A stretch of DNA of 64,000 nt from GCA-020343675 sp964462945 (lineage in GTDB: Bacteria > Planctomycetota > Phycisphaerae > Sedimentisphaerales > Anaerobacaceae). The DNA is taken from positions 1-64,000 of the forward strand of contig CAYWZW010000016.1 in the NCBI GenBank assembly GCA_964462945.1. Direction: 5' to 3'. Positions 37,962 to 46,827 of this stretch are shown piece by piece (within the stretch, counting starts at the first letter, position 1; the number at the start of each line of letters is the position of its first letter). The translations under genes and the position numbers were made by a program. Under the pieces are notes generated by a model. That model searched no databases. It was not told the DNA's origin and was given only the letters and a program-made list of their open reading frames with translations.

Positions 37962-38027
37962 ATGGGCACATGTCGCGGGAACGAGTGTAATCGCAAGATC
38001 GTCGCGAGTTTGCCTGGACAGACATGA
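37962..38027 (+). CDS. Possible short leader ORF of LamG gene 2 (21 aa)
   Basis: ATG at 37962 after CGAGGAACAACA encodes MGTCRGNECNRKIVASLPGQ plus T, then TGA. It has no clear similarity to the other leader ORFs, so the call is weak. Confidence 0.2.
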   Translation: MGTCRGNECNRKIVASLPGQT

Positions 38028-38095
38028 GCTTGGTGAGGATAGAGTGATCTGTTGTCAGTTGTCTTAACCTACCCCTAAAGTGAAGGAGGATTGTC

Positions 38096-40273
38096 ATGTA
38101 TAACAAAGTAACCTATCTGGTTATTTGTGTCCTGGCCATAGGGCAAATCAGCTACGCGCGCCTTGTGGCACAGTGGGACCTGGAGGAAGGATCGGGCACG
38201 ACGACAACCGCGGCAGTCGGGTCGCCCCAGGCCAATGGCACGCTTGTGGGAGCAACATGGATAACAACGGGACTGGCTCCGATTGGCGGTAACACTGCGG
38301 CGGTTTTCTTCAACTCGGCCAACGCCGACCGGGTTGAGACAAACTATCCCGGTGTCCTCGGTCAGGCAGCGCGTTCCGTCACCGCATGGATCAGGGCCGA
38401 ACCCGTTCAAGCCAATAGTAGTGTCATGGTGGGTTGGGGCGCCAACAACGCAACCGAGAGATACAGCTTCCGGCTCAACAAGACTGCCGCCGATGGGGCG
38501 ATGTATGCGTTAAGGCTTGAGATTCAGGGTTCTCGCGTTGTTGCCACTACACCAGTCAACGATGGTCAGTGGCACCATATTGCCGCAACCCACGGCGACG
38601 GAGCACTTATTAACCAGGTCACTTTCTATGTCGATGGCAGGCTGGATGCGCAGTCAGGCACATCGGGAGGCGGCTTGATCAACACGGCCAGTACTTCCGT
38701 TGTTTTGGGCAATTCGGGCCACAACACCGCCACCTACGGATACAGTGGCGCCATTGATGATGTCCGTATTTATGACCATGCGTTGTCAGACGTTGAGATT
38801 CTGGGTGTTATGAAAGGCCAGCCGTGGCCATATGCCTCTGGACCAGTTCCACCGGATGGAGACCTGCATGAAGACACGTGGATCAACCTTTCCTGGAGGC
38901 CGGGCGTTTTCGCCATCTCGCACGACGTATATCTGGGCGATGGTTTTGATAACGTGAGCAACGCTACGCCCGAGAGCGAGACGTTCCGAGGCAACCAGAC
39001 CGCGACGAGTTTCCTGGCTGGCTTCCCGGGACACCCCTATCCAGAGGGCCTTGTTCCCGGCACGACCTACTACTGGCGAATTGACGAGGTCAATGACGCC
39101 GACCCCAACAGCCCCTGGAAAGGACCCCTTTGGAGCTTCTCCATTCCGCCTAACACGGCTTACAACCCGAATCCAGCCGACGGAGCCGAGTCTGTGGGCC
39201 CGGATAATGTGACGCTGAGTTGGACGCCGGGGTTCGGGGCGAAACTGCACACCGTGTATTTCGGGGATGATTTCGACGTAGTAAGCAATGCCACCGGCGG
39301 TTCGTCGCAGGGAACGGCAACGTTCAAGCCGGCCTCTCTTCAATCGGAGAAGGTCTATTATTGGCGGGTGGACGAATTTGACGGCGCTTCCACGTATAAA
39401 GGCAATATCTGGGCTTTCACGACGCCCGGCGCCGCAGGCAACCCGCGACCGGCCAACGGCGCTACTGGTGTGCAAGTGACCACGAAACTGAGCTGGACGC
39501 CGGCAACGAATGCCGCTTCCCACCAGATATACTTCGGTACTGATAAAGGCGCCGTCAGGAATGCCACGGCAGGTTCGCCGGAGTACAAAGGCAACAGGCC
39601 CTTTGGCTCGGAGGACTACGATCCCGGCAAGCTCGCCTGGTACACCCCTTACTACTGGCGTGTCGATGCGGTCTATAATACAGGCACGGTGAAGGGTCTC
39701 GTCTGGAGCTTCACGACGGCCGACTTCCTTCTTGTGGACGACTTTGAGTCCTACAATGACCTTGATCCACCGGACCCTGCGAGTAACAGGATCTTCGATG
39801 CGTGGATAGACGGTTTTGCAGCCCCGACGACAAACGGTGCGCTCGTTGGCAATGACCTGCCGCCTTATGCCGAGCGGACGGTTGTTCATGGTGGCGCCCA
39901 GTCAATGCCTTATTCTTACGACAATAACCTCAAGACCTCCGAAGCAACGCTGACGTTGGTTTATCCGCGTGATTGGACCGAAGAAGGTGTTGGGCAATTG
40001 TCGTTGTGGTTCAGAGGCGCATCGGCCAACGCGGCTGAGCGGATGTACGTGGCTCTCAACGGCGGCATGCCCGTCTATCACACCAACCCAAAGGCGGCTC
40101 AGGCGGCGGGATGGACCGAATGGGTCATCGGCCTGCAGACGTTCCAGGGCGTAACCCTGACGAATGTCAATACGATTTCGATTGGCTTCGGGACCGAGGG
40201 CAGCCCAGCAGCCGGCGGCACGGGCAAGGTATACTTCGACGATGTCCGGCTGTATCGCCCGAGGACTCCGTAG
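38096..40273 (+). CDS. Secreted LamG / Fn3-like protein
   Basis: 725 aa, ATG at 38096 after GAAGGAGGA. Signal peptide at residues 1-21 ending SYA. A LamG domain spans about 22-240 (LVAQWDLEEGSG, HHIAATHGDG, IDDVRIYDHALS). Three Fn3-like units follow (LSWRPGVFAISHDVYLGD; LSWTPGFGAKLHTVYFGD; LSWTPATNAASHQIYFG), each ending near a YYWRxDE motif, and a last module DDFESYND ... YFDDVRLYRPRTP. There is no sorting signal or transmembrane end, so it is probably released or bound through its domains. It is the intact relative of the broken gene at 263 and likely binds glycans. Confidence 0.85.
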   Translation: MYNKVTYLVICVLAIGQISYARLVAQWDLEEGSGTTTTAAVGSPQANGTLVGATWITTGLAPIGGNTAAVFFNSANADRVETNYPGVLGQAARSVTAWIRAEPVQANSSVMVGWGANNATERYSFRLNKTAADGAMYALRLEIQGSRVVATTPVNDGQWHHIAATHGDGALINQVTFYVDGRLDAQSGTSGGGLINTASTSVVLGNSGHNTATYGYSGAIDDVRIYDHALSDVEILGVMKGQPWPYASGPVPPDGDLHEDTWINLSWRPGVFAISHDVYLGDGFDNVSNATPESETFRGNQTATSFLAGFPGHPYPEGLVPGTTYYWRIDEVNDADPNSPWKGPLWSFSIPPNTAYNPNPADGAESVGPDNVTLSWTPGFGAKLHTVYFGDDFDVVSNATGGSSQGTATFKPASLQSEKVYYWRVDEFDGASTYKGNIWAFTTPGAAGNPRPANGATGVQVTTKLSWTPATNAASHQIYFGTDKGAVRNATAGSPEYKGNRPFGSEDYDPGKLAWYTPYYWRVDAVYNTGTVKGLVWSFTTADFLLVDDFESYNDLDPPDPASNRIFDAWIDGFAAPTTNGALVGNDLPPYAERTVVHGGAQSMPYSYDNNLKTSEATLTLVYPRDWTEEGVGQLSLWFRGASANAAERMYVALNGGMPVYHTNPKAAQAAGWTEWVIGLQTFQGVTLTNVNTISIGFGTEGSPAAGGTGKVYFDDVRLYRPRTP

Positions 40274-40309
40274 GAGCAAGCGCGACTTTCGGTTAAGGTG
40301 ACATCACGA

Positions 40310-40530
40310 TTTGCACCGGTTCGGGGCCCGTGTCGATTTGAGTCGGTATGTGCCTCGTTTATTTACACAGGTGCCAAGGTCACTGTCGAAGAGGTTGCCC
40401 CGTTCACCTATGAAGAGCTCAAAGTCAAACACTAAACTCCCTGTTGCTACAAGAATTCTCTTTGAGGCATACGCGTTGCGACCTCTCAGCCATACTTCGT
40501 CGCTTATCTGAACAGCCCTTCGACCTCACG
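40310..40530 (+). repeat. Dispersed repeat family A, copy 2
   Basis: Starts 36 bp after the LamG stop with TTCGGGGCCCGTGTCGATTT and includes ATGAAGAGCTCAAAGTCAAA, CTCTCAGCCATACTTCGTCG and CAGCCCTTCGACCTCACGAT. The GGGGCC hairpin is degraded here. Confidence 0.7.
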
Positions 40531-40544
40531 ATGCAACCATGATG

Positions 40545-40595
40545 GACAACCGCCCGCCCGGCAGTCGCGGGCTGGGGGGCCAACTGTCGTGCACG
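40545..40595 (+). repeat. Dispersed repeat family C, copy 13
   Basis: CCGCCCGCCCGGCAGTCGCG then GGCTGGGGGGCC. It is joined directly to repeat A copy 2. Between here and 40920 I see no gene. Confidence 0.6.
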
Positions 40596-40920
40596 GAGGC
40601 TGGCTGAAATGACGAACATCTGCGGCCGAGGTACGTCGAAGAACCGCCGAGTGTTGGACTTATGGCTGATTTGCAAATTCTAAGTGGCGTGCAACTCAGG
40701 GCAAACGCAAAGTCGATAGAAGGTAGTCATAAGAGGCTGAATTGGCCGATGGTTACAGTGTTCCGCCTCTGACTCCACGCGTGACTTCGCGTCGGTGTGC
40801 ATGGCACGCACTGACGGCTTCGTGTCCATCTTCGTGCGCTTCCCCTCGACTTCGAGCAGGGGGCAGGTTGTGCCCTTTGTGGTTTCAAGTAGCGATGTGC
40901 CGGCCACGCCGTCTTTTGTC

Positions 40921-40950
40921 TTGCACGCCCCCCCATGCAGCGGTTAGAAT
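40921..40950 (+). promoter_or_regulatory. Promoter of the second prepilin-like gene
   Basis: TTGCAC (40921-40926), 18 bp, TAGAAT (40945-40950), about 78 nt before the start at 41028. Confidence 0.5.
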
Positions 40951-41027
40951 CCCAGGAGAGAGTCCGGGTGTGAATCAGCCGGTATCGCCGGAAAGGCGGG
41001 CCGTCATAGAAGGAAGGAGAAAGACTG

Positions 41028-41789
41028 ATGGACCTCAAAAAGGCATTCACACTGATCGAGCTTCTGGTCGTCATCGCCGTGATTGCGGTCCTCATGGCCA
41101 TTCTTATGCCTGCGCTGAATCGGGCGCGCGAACAGGGCAAGCGAATCGCCTGCCTGAACAACCTGGGGCAGTTGATGAAGGGCTGGATCCTGTACGCTGA
41201 TGACAACAACGACAAGGTCGTGCAGGCCAACACGGGGGCCGACGGCGCCTGGGTGCGATGGCAGGGCAACAGCGCCACTCAACAGCAGCAGATCACCGGC
41301 ATCAGGGCCGGGCTGTTGTTCGGCTACTGCCCTGAAACCAAGTTATACAAGTGTCCGACCGGGGTCCGCGGCGAGTTCGTGACGTATGCCATCGTCGATG
41401 CGATGAACGGGTACGCCGGGATTCCCGGCACGAAGGAGCTGATGGTCTACCGGCGGATGCAGATCAGGCGCGCGGATGGCCGAATCGTGTTTCTCGATGA
41501 GGGTCGATTGAGCCCGAACAGTTGGACGCTCTGGTACGACCAGGAGCGATGGTGGGACCAGATTACCGCCCGCCACGGGGATGGGACGAACTTCGGTTTT
41601 GCAGACGACCACAGCGAGTACTGGAAATGGAGGGACCCGCGAACGATAGAAGTCGCGGAGATGGACTACAATTACTGGCAGAACACCGGCCGCAACGGCG
41701 CCCAGTCCAATTCGCCGGGCAATGAGGATTTGCACCGCGTCCAGAGAGGCGTTTGGACCAAGCTGGGCTACACGCCGAGCAGCCGCTGA
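41028..41789 (+). CDS. Prepilin-like protein with N-terminal methylation site (H-x-D-G type)
   Basis: 253 aa, ATG at 41028 after AAGGAGAAAGACTG. The leader is only six residues (MDLKKA), followed by FTLIELLVVIAVIAVLMA with E5 of the mature protein, then NRAREQGKRIACLNNLGQ. The C-terminal part has RIVFLDEGRLSPNSWTLWYD and ARHGDGTNFGFADDHSEYWK. It is clearly related to the gene at 9730 (shared CPTG[IV]RGE, FLDEGR, HGDGTN), with a shorter leader and without the insert after residue 90. Here it stands alone between LamG genes. Confidence 0.87.
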   Translation: MDLKKAFTLIELLVVIAVIAVLMAILMPALNRAREQGKRIACLNNLGQLMKGWILYADDNNDKVVQANTGADGAWVRWQGNSATQQQQITGIRAGLLFGYCPETKLYKCPTGVRGEFVTYAIVDAMNGYAGIPGTKELMVYRRMQIRRADGRIVFLDEGRLSPNSWTLWYDQERWWDQITARHGDGTNFGFADDHSEYWKWRDPRTIEVAEMDYNYWQNTGRNGAQSNSPGNEDLHRVQRGVWTKLGYTPSSR

Positions 41790-41837
41790 ACGGCTGGCAC
41801 GTTCGAAAGCCTTAGAAAAAGACCAAACACCGAGAAC

Positions 41838-41885
41838 ACTATGGTTGCCGCAAAAATTTTCTTTGAAACAGACTCGTTACAACAC
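41838..41885 (+). repeat. Dispersed repeat family A, partial copy 3
   Basis: Only the part around GTTGCCGCAAAAATTTTCTT is present, matching GTTGCCACAAAAAATTTTCT at about 3165. It lies 50 bp after the prepilin-like gene rather than after a LamG gene. Confidence 0.4.
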
Positions 41886-42003
41886 ATCAGCGAGTGTTCG
41901 TAACTTATCCTCAAGGTCAGATCGTCAATTCAGGGTGATCAGGAAAGTCCTTCAGGCGAGAAAGTCCTTTTTGAATTTCAATCGATTTGAACCAAAATTT
42001 TCC

Positions 42004-42033
42004 TTGACGGAAAGGAGTATAATGTGATATAGG
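42004..42033 (+). promoter_or_regulatory. Promoter of LamG gene 3
   Basis: TTGACG (42004-42009), 18 bp, TATAGG (42028-42033), in the same TTTTCCTTGACGGAAAGG-type surroundings as the promoters at 20 and 37899. The leader is about 420 nt, the longest of the four. Confidence 0.5.
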
Positions 42034-42249
42034 TAACAACAGTGAAGATAGTTCCTGCGCGGGTGGGCATCAGTGGTTTTGAGGTCATCCAGCGGGCAAA
42101 AATGCTTCGGTTTCACGACAGGGGAGGAGCTACTGTGTATTAGGTGATGCGAGACAGAGAGCTTTGAATGAGAGCTGTTGTTCCGTAGTTAAGATTCTAC
42201 ACATTTCAACTAACAGCTCAAATTGGTTTTTTAAAGGAAGGAGGTAATC

Positions 42250-42351
42250 TTGAGTCGAGAAAAACAATCTTGGGCAGATTTAAGATGTAGTGAAGGTGAG
42301 AATTATTGTCGTTTGTTTTATGTGAGCTTGTTTGAGATAGGCACAAACTAA
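42250..42351 (+). CDS. Leader ORF of LamG gene 3 (33 aa)
   Basis: TTG at 42250 after GGAAGGAGG (42236-42244). It begins MSREKQSWADLRCSEGEN and ends TAA 101 nt before the LamG start. The first residues match those of the leader ORF at 167 (MSNRKESSW), and the DNA around the ribosome binding site is also alike. Confidence 0.4.
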   Translation: MSREKQSWADLRCSEGENYCRLFYVSLFEIGTN

Positions 42352-42452
42352 GAACACAAGATTATTGATGCTTGTCGAAGACAAGGAGTGCGTTGGCGTG
42401 TGGCCAAAGCCTTAATTGCATTTTCTTAGTTCCTTTTTGAAGGAGGATTATC

Positions 42453-44903
42453 ATGTGTAGGAAATTGATTCATTTGGCTTCACTTCTTTTTGTGATCAGC
42501 CTAGCTTGGGCCGGCGGAGCACAAGCTGCTGATCCCAATCTTGTGGGGTGGTGGCCTTTGAATGAAGGCGCCGGGGACACGGTTACCGATTTGTCCGCCA
42601 GCGGCACGACCGGCACGATCAACAACCCCGCGGGAGGCCTGGGAGTAGACGGCGCGGTCTGGATCGAAGATGCCGAACGGGGCATGGTCCTGAGCTTCAA
42701 TGGCGCCAACAGCACCGGGGCCTGCGTCACTACCGGCGTGACGATCCCGGCCATGGACCTGACGACTGACTTCACGTGGATGTTCTGGTGCAAGCAGGAC
42801 CCGAGCCAAGGGTTCACTTCGTCGACTGGAGGCAATGACGTCATACTGGGCAACCGCTACGGCGGGACGACTTCGCCGCTGCAATTCGTCAAGTTCACCC
42901 CTACGAACTTCGAGTACTACAACGGCGACAACACCAGCTTTATCAACTACCCGGATATCCCGGGTGGGGTATGGGTCCACAACGTGACCGTGAAGAAGGG
43001 GGCAACGCTCACCTACTATCGCGATGGCTTCGAGGTGCTCTCGATCATGCTCACCAATCCCCAGACAATGGGCGCCAACCCGTTCTACATGGGCGCCGAT
43101 GGCTACAGCGGCGTACAAGAGGCCTGGTGCGGCTGCCTGAGCGACGTGCGGATCTACAACAAGGCAGCAACGCAGCTCGAAGTTCTGGCGGCCATGGCGG
43201 GTGTCGAACGGATCGATATGGAAATTGGCTCTGTTGTGAAACCCCCTGTCATTGACGGGGAAGTCGATTACGTCTGGGGGAGCGCATCGACGCAGTCTTT
43301 CGTTCCTCTGGAGGATCCGGCCGACGCCTCCGGCACCTGGAAGGTGTTGTATGATGCGGAGAATTTCTACGTTCTCCTGGATGTTACCGACGACAGTCTG
43401 CAAAATGATTCGGCCAGTTCCTGGCAGGACGACAGCGTGGAGGTATATTTCGACGGTGGCAACACCAAGGATGGCCCGCCCCTGTCCGGAGACAACCACC
43501 AGTATACGTTTGGGTGGACAACGGCCGACATACAGGGAACCAACATTGCAGGAGCTACCGAAGGTATGGAACACGCTCAGGTAACCACCCCCACCGGCTG
43601 GCGTATCGAGATAAAGATGCCCTGGCTGTCGATGCAGGACACAATGCCGCAAGCTCGTGACTTGATCGGCATTGACTGTTACTACAATGACGACGACGAC
43701 GGCGGTGATTCGCGTGAAGGTAAGATGCTCACATTTTCCACCGTAGAAGGCTGGAATGATGCCTCTCAATGGGGTACGGCCATATTGGCAATCATTCCGG
43801 AGCCTGTTGATCCCGGTGCAGATGGTCTGGTGGCGTATTATGCGCTGGAAAACAACACGGATGATAGTTCCGGCAACAATCTCCATGGTACAATCGTGGG
43901 CAATCCAACCTTTGTCGAAGGGCCGGCTGGCTACGGCACGGCGATGGAATTTGACGGCGAGTCCTATGTGGATTGCGGTTTCGATCCGCGTCTGAACATC
44001 ACCGGTCCCATTTCGATGTCGATCTGGATCAGACCGGGCACAGATGGCAGTATAGAGACGGCGCCCTTATGTAAGGCGGATTCAGTTAGAGGATGGAGCT
44101 GGCAGCTCAGATATGGCTGGAACACGGATAAGCCGACGATCATGGGATTCCAGTTCAATGCAACAGGAGGCGGAGTATGGGTTTACGTCAACCAAGAGCT
44201 ATCAGTGGGCGAATGGTACCACATCGCCGCATCGCATGATGGCGCGACGGTGAAATGCTATTTGGATGGTGTGGAAACCGATTCAGCCCCCATGCCCAGC
44301 ATTGTCGGTGGCCCTTCCTCCTTGCTTATCGGCTCGGATGGATGGAGGAGCGATTGGATTGGCGCAATTGATGAGGTCGCCATATACAACCGGGGTTTGT
44401 CCGATGAAGAGGTTCTTTACCTCGCCGGTTTTAGAGAAAATTTGGTGCTAAATCCAAGTTTTGAAGAGGATGAGGCTGTCTTAGATGATCCGGATTGGGC
44501 GCACTGGTGTACATGGAATCCAGCAGAGGGTGCAGGGAGTAATGCCACGATCGTCGATACCGAGGCTATTCATGGCACAAGAAGCCTCAGGATTGAGCCA
44601 AAAGGAATTGAAAACTGGCATTTCATTGTGCTTTATCTACCCATACTCGTCGATATGGACAAAGACTACGATGTCAGTTTTTGGGCCAAAGCTGAAGCAC
44701 CACGTCCCCTGACCGTACAGTTGAAAGCAGCGGATAACTCCATCAATGCTTGGGGAGCAACAGACTTTCAGTTGACAACCGACTGGGCTGAGTATCACTA
44801 TACATCAGAGGTCCTGATCGACGATGTCAAACTTGAGATATTGTGCTCCGGGACCGAAGTTCCCTTCTGGTTGGATCTTGTTTCGGTCTGTGAAGGAGAC
44901 TAA
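42453..44903 (+). CDS. Secreted protein with two LamG domains, a CBM9-like domain and a CBM4/9-like C-terminus
   Basis: 816 aa, ATG at 42453 after GAAGGAGGA. Signal peptide at residues 1-25 (ending AQA). First LamG domain about 27-250 (LVGWWPLNEGAG). Residues 260-450 look like a CBM9/DOMON-type domain (PPVIDGEVDYVWGSA, ENFYVLLDVTDDS, WQDDSVEVYFDGGN). Second LamG domain about 458-675 (LVAYYALENNTDDSSGNN). Residues about 680-816 resemble a CBM4/9 jelly roll (NLVLNPSFEEDE ... VSFWAKAEAPRPL). It has the same MCRKLI start as the gene at 263, but no Fn3-like units. It probably binds polysaccharides outside the cell. Confidence 0.83.
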   Translation: MCRKLIHLASLLFVISLAWAGGAQAADPNLVGWWPLNEGAGDTVTDLSASGTTGTINNPAGGLGVDGAVWIEDAERGMVLSFNGANSTGACVTTGVTIPAMDLTTDFTWMFWCKQDPSQGFTSSTGGNDVILGNRYGGTTSPLQFVKFTPTNFEYYNGDNTSFINYPDIPGGVWVHNVTVKKGATLTYYRDGFEVLSIMLTNPQTMGANPFYMGADGYSGVQEAWCGCLSDVRIYNKAATQLEVLAAMAGVERIDMEIGSVVKPPVIDGEVDYVWGSASTQSFVPLEDPADASGTWKVLYDAENFYVLLDVTDDSLQNDSASSWQDDSVEVYFDGGNTKDGPPLSGDNHQYTFGWTTADIQGTNIAGATEGMEHAQVTTPTGWRIEIKMPWLSMQDTMPQARDLIGIDCYYNDDDDGGDSREGKMLTFSTVEGWNDASQWGTAILAIIPEPVDPGADGLVAYYALENNTDDSSGNNLHGTIVGNPTFVEGPAGYGTAMEFDGESYVDCGFDPRLNITGPISMSIWIRPGTDGSIETAPLCKADSVRGWSWQLRYGWNTDKPTIMGFQFNATGGGVWVYVNQELSVGEWYHIAASHDGATVKCYLDGVETDSAPMPSIVGGPSSLLIGSDGWRSDWIGAIDEVAIYNRGLSDEEVLYLAGFRENLVLNPSFEEDEAVLDDPDWAHWCTWNPAEGAGSNATIVDTEAIHGTRSLRIEPKGIENWHFIVLYLPILVDMDKDYDVSFWAKAEAPRPLTVQLKAADNSINAWGATDFQLTTDWAEYHYTSEVLIDDVKLEILCSGTEVPFWLDLVSVCEGD

Positions 44904-44984
44904 GTATCTTCTGATTCAGAATATTGATGCAAGGCTAATTCAATTTCCGTTTTGTGGAATTGATATGAGGTATTGTATCAATTT

Positions 44985-45024
44985 GGGGCCTATACCAAAA
45001 ACAAGATGGTATAGGCCTCTTTTT
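44985..45024 (+). terminator. Rho-independent terminator of LamG gene 3
   Basis: GGGGCCTATACC (44985-44996) pairs with GGTATAGGCCTC (45008-45019), 12 bp with one G-T pair, followed by TTTTTACG. It lies 80 nt after the stop. Confidence 0.8.
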
Positions 45025-45191
45025 ACGTTATTTCTTGATCCTTCCTGGGTTGTATCTGGCGAGTTCGACTTTGTGCGCTTCTAACCAATCTGAGGGGCTG
45101 ATGTAGGATAAGTCGATAGATCTGGATCTTCATATTCTGTAGACTTGGTGAAGAATAAAAAGCTACTCAAGTACATCACTCCCTCTAAAGC

Positions 45192-45225
45192 TTATTTACC
45201 TGACTCTATGAGTTTTTTAGTACAG
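45192..45225 (-). pseudogene. Orphan 3' gene tail (…KKLIESGK stop), tail family D
   Basis: Minus strand reads TKKLIESGK then TAA, with similar DNA after the stop as at 4926. No gene is attached. Confidence 0.3.
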
Positions 45226-45335
45226 GAGTGATCGCACCCTGTTTTCTAATGCCTTGTTGAGCAGGCATAGGCATCACCACCAGCAAAGCCAGAGGCTGGG
45301 AGTTGCAGATACCGTAGGTTCTGATATCCTGTGCA

Positions 45336-45527
45336 TACATGGACGGTGTGGAAGTTGCCCAAGATGCGTCAAATTTGTCGGCTACATTAGAATTTTCGGA
45401 TGGCGGTGTCTACATCGGCGCCGGCAAGGCCCTCGACACCACGTCCTTCTTCTCCGGCCTGATCGATGACGTCCGCATTTACGACGTGGCCGTGAGCGCG
45501 GACAAAATCGCGGCCCTGGCACAGTAG
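45336..45527 (+). pseudogene. 3' fragment of a LamG gene
   Basis: The frame encodes MDGVEVAQDASNLSATLEFS, GGVYIGAGKALDTTSFFSGL and IDDVRIYDVAVSADKIAALA, the last strands of a LamG domain with its usual IDDVRIY motif. No ribosome binding site or signal peptide lies upstream, so it is a truncated remnant of a further LamG protein. Confidence 0.7.
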
Positions 45528-45637
45528 GTCAACCAAGAAAAAAAACCAAACGCCCAATATAACCAAAGGGCTGGCAGCTTTCTCGTAAGGGACGCTTCAG
45601 GCAGAGACAGTTGCCGACCCTTCCTTTCTTGGCGTAG

Positions 45638-45818
45638 TTCATTGAATACTTTGACGCCCGATAAATTTTTTAAAATTGCGTCCTGAGCCCAAAAACGAAC
45701 ATGTATTCGGTCTCAATATGGGAAAAATCGATGTCTGTAGTGTCATTTTGGAGACATGACATATCAAGGAATTCTGACGTTTTGTAGGTCAAGAGTTGGG
45801 GCCGTTTGAGGAGCTATG
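45638..45818 (+). repeat. Dispersed repeat family B, copy 4
   Basis: TTCATTGAATACTTTGACGC start, closely matching copy 3 over its first 60 bp, then ATCAAGGAATTCTGACGTTT. Confidence 0.8.
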
Positions 45819-45907
45819 TCACTTCCTCATATTCTCTGCTTGCGGCAGTCTTGCTCGCCACTCTTTGGCTTTTTCGGGCTTGCCCCAAGCTTCGTAGAGG
45901 GCGATTG
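45819..45907 (-). pseudogene. 3' fragment of a TPR gene
   Basis: Minus strand reads IALYEAWGKPEKAKEWRARL then PQAENMRK and TGA. The frame is intact but only 28 residues remain, ending where the zinc-ribbon remnant begins. Confidence 0.7.
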
Positions 45908-45911
45908 AGGA

Positions 45912-46288
45912 CACCAGGGGTTTTGCACCGATTTACCTTGCTCAATCCCAATAGACGAAAGGCATGTTTTTCTGCAAATCAAATTTGACCGCTCGTTTCC
46001 CCGGTGTGATTGTGGCAGGGAGCTTCCTGTGAGAAGAAGACTCTGCCCCGTCTGCGCCGCGGAACCGGAACGGCTGCGAAAGAAAAGGGCCTACCATCAG
46101 AGAAGAAGCAGACCGCGGCCGGAGCCTCTTGAGGCAGAGGCTGCTTGCGATGCAAGGCTTGTGGAGCGGAACGAGAGACCGGGCATACCTACTGCTCACA
46201 ATGTGCCGAAAGACGCCGGAAAGTAACCCGCCGACAGGTTCAAGGCCGATATTGGAGGAGACGACATGTCTGTCAGGGTCTAGACTGA
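45912..46288 (+). pseudogene. 5'-truncated, frameshifted zinc-ribbon protein gene
   Basis: The frame shows RCDCGRELPVRRRLCPVCAA (C-x-C-x10-C-x2-C) followed by a basic ERLRKKRAYHQRRSRPRP and EAEAACDARLVERNER. A frameshift near 46180 leads into HTYCSQCAERRRKVTRRQVQ and ends HVCQGLD at 46286-46288, adding a second C-x2-C. No start codon is left; the 5' side joins the TPR tail. Function is unknown. Confidence 0.5.
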
Positions 46289-46541
46289 TATTCTTCTTCT
46301 TCCGAAAATCGCCGTTCTTAACCCTGAAAACGGCGAAAAAATTCAGCGAATTTGGCGAGGGGGTATCATAGGTGGTATCCGGCCACACTCGCCAAAACAA
46401 ATGCCTTAGAGAAGCGTTGGCTGAAAGTCCTTGGGCACAGAATGGGCCAGGCTTTTACGGGAACACATTGCTTCTGAACTTACAACTCGGAGAATATTGA
46501 AGCCTGCCCTCCTCCCCTCTCCATACGCTTAAGAGTTTTTC

Positions 46542-46571
46542 TTGACGAGCCCTTGGCTGGTTTGGTATAAA
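46542..46571 (+). promoter_or_regulatory. Promoter of LamG gene 4
   Basis: TTGACG (46542-46547), 18 bp, TATAAA (46566-46571). The leader is about 255 nt. Nothing recognisable lies between 46289 and 46541. Confidence 0.65.
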
Positions 46572-46684
46572 CAATATTTGAAATTCGTGGAATTGCAAGA
46601 CCTTGGCAGAGAATGCGTGTTCAGTTGCAGGTTTTCGCGTTTTCTTTGAACCGCCCCCGTCAGACGTGGGACCGGAAGGAGGTT

Positions 46685-46741
46685 ATGTCATGCCTTAGAG
46701 AATTGATCCGAACAGATGTGGATCAAGTGCGTCGCAAATGA
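46685..46741 (+). CDS. Leader ORF of LamG gene 4 (18 aa)
   Basis: ATG at 46685 after GGAAGGAGGT encodes MSCLRELIRTDVDQVRRK, then TGA at 46739, which overlaps an ATG (ATGA) that is in frame with the LamG gene. It shares the ribosome binding site type and the M-S start with the leader ORFs at 167 and 42250. Confidence 0.4.
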   Translation: MSCLRELIRTDVDQVRRK

Positions 46742-46827
46742 AGCCGAAAAATCAGAATTCGGTTGCCTCGGTGTGTGGCAACAGCGAAATCTCCCATCAG
46801 TTCTCAGTTAAGATCCAGGAGGAAAAA

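Noticed and set aside
42501..43886. 461-codon open frame on the minus strand
   Set aside because: Shadow of the LamG/CBM9 gene; no ribosome binding site and no protein-like pattern.
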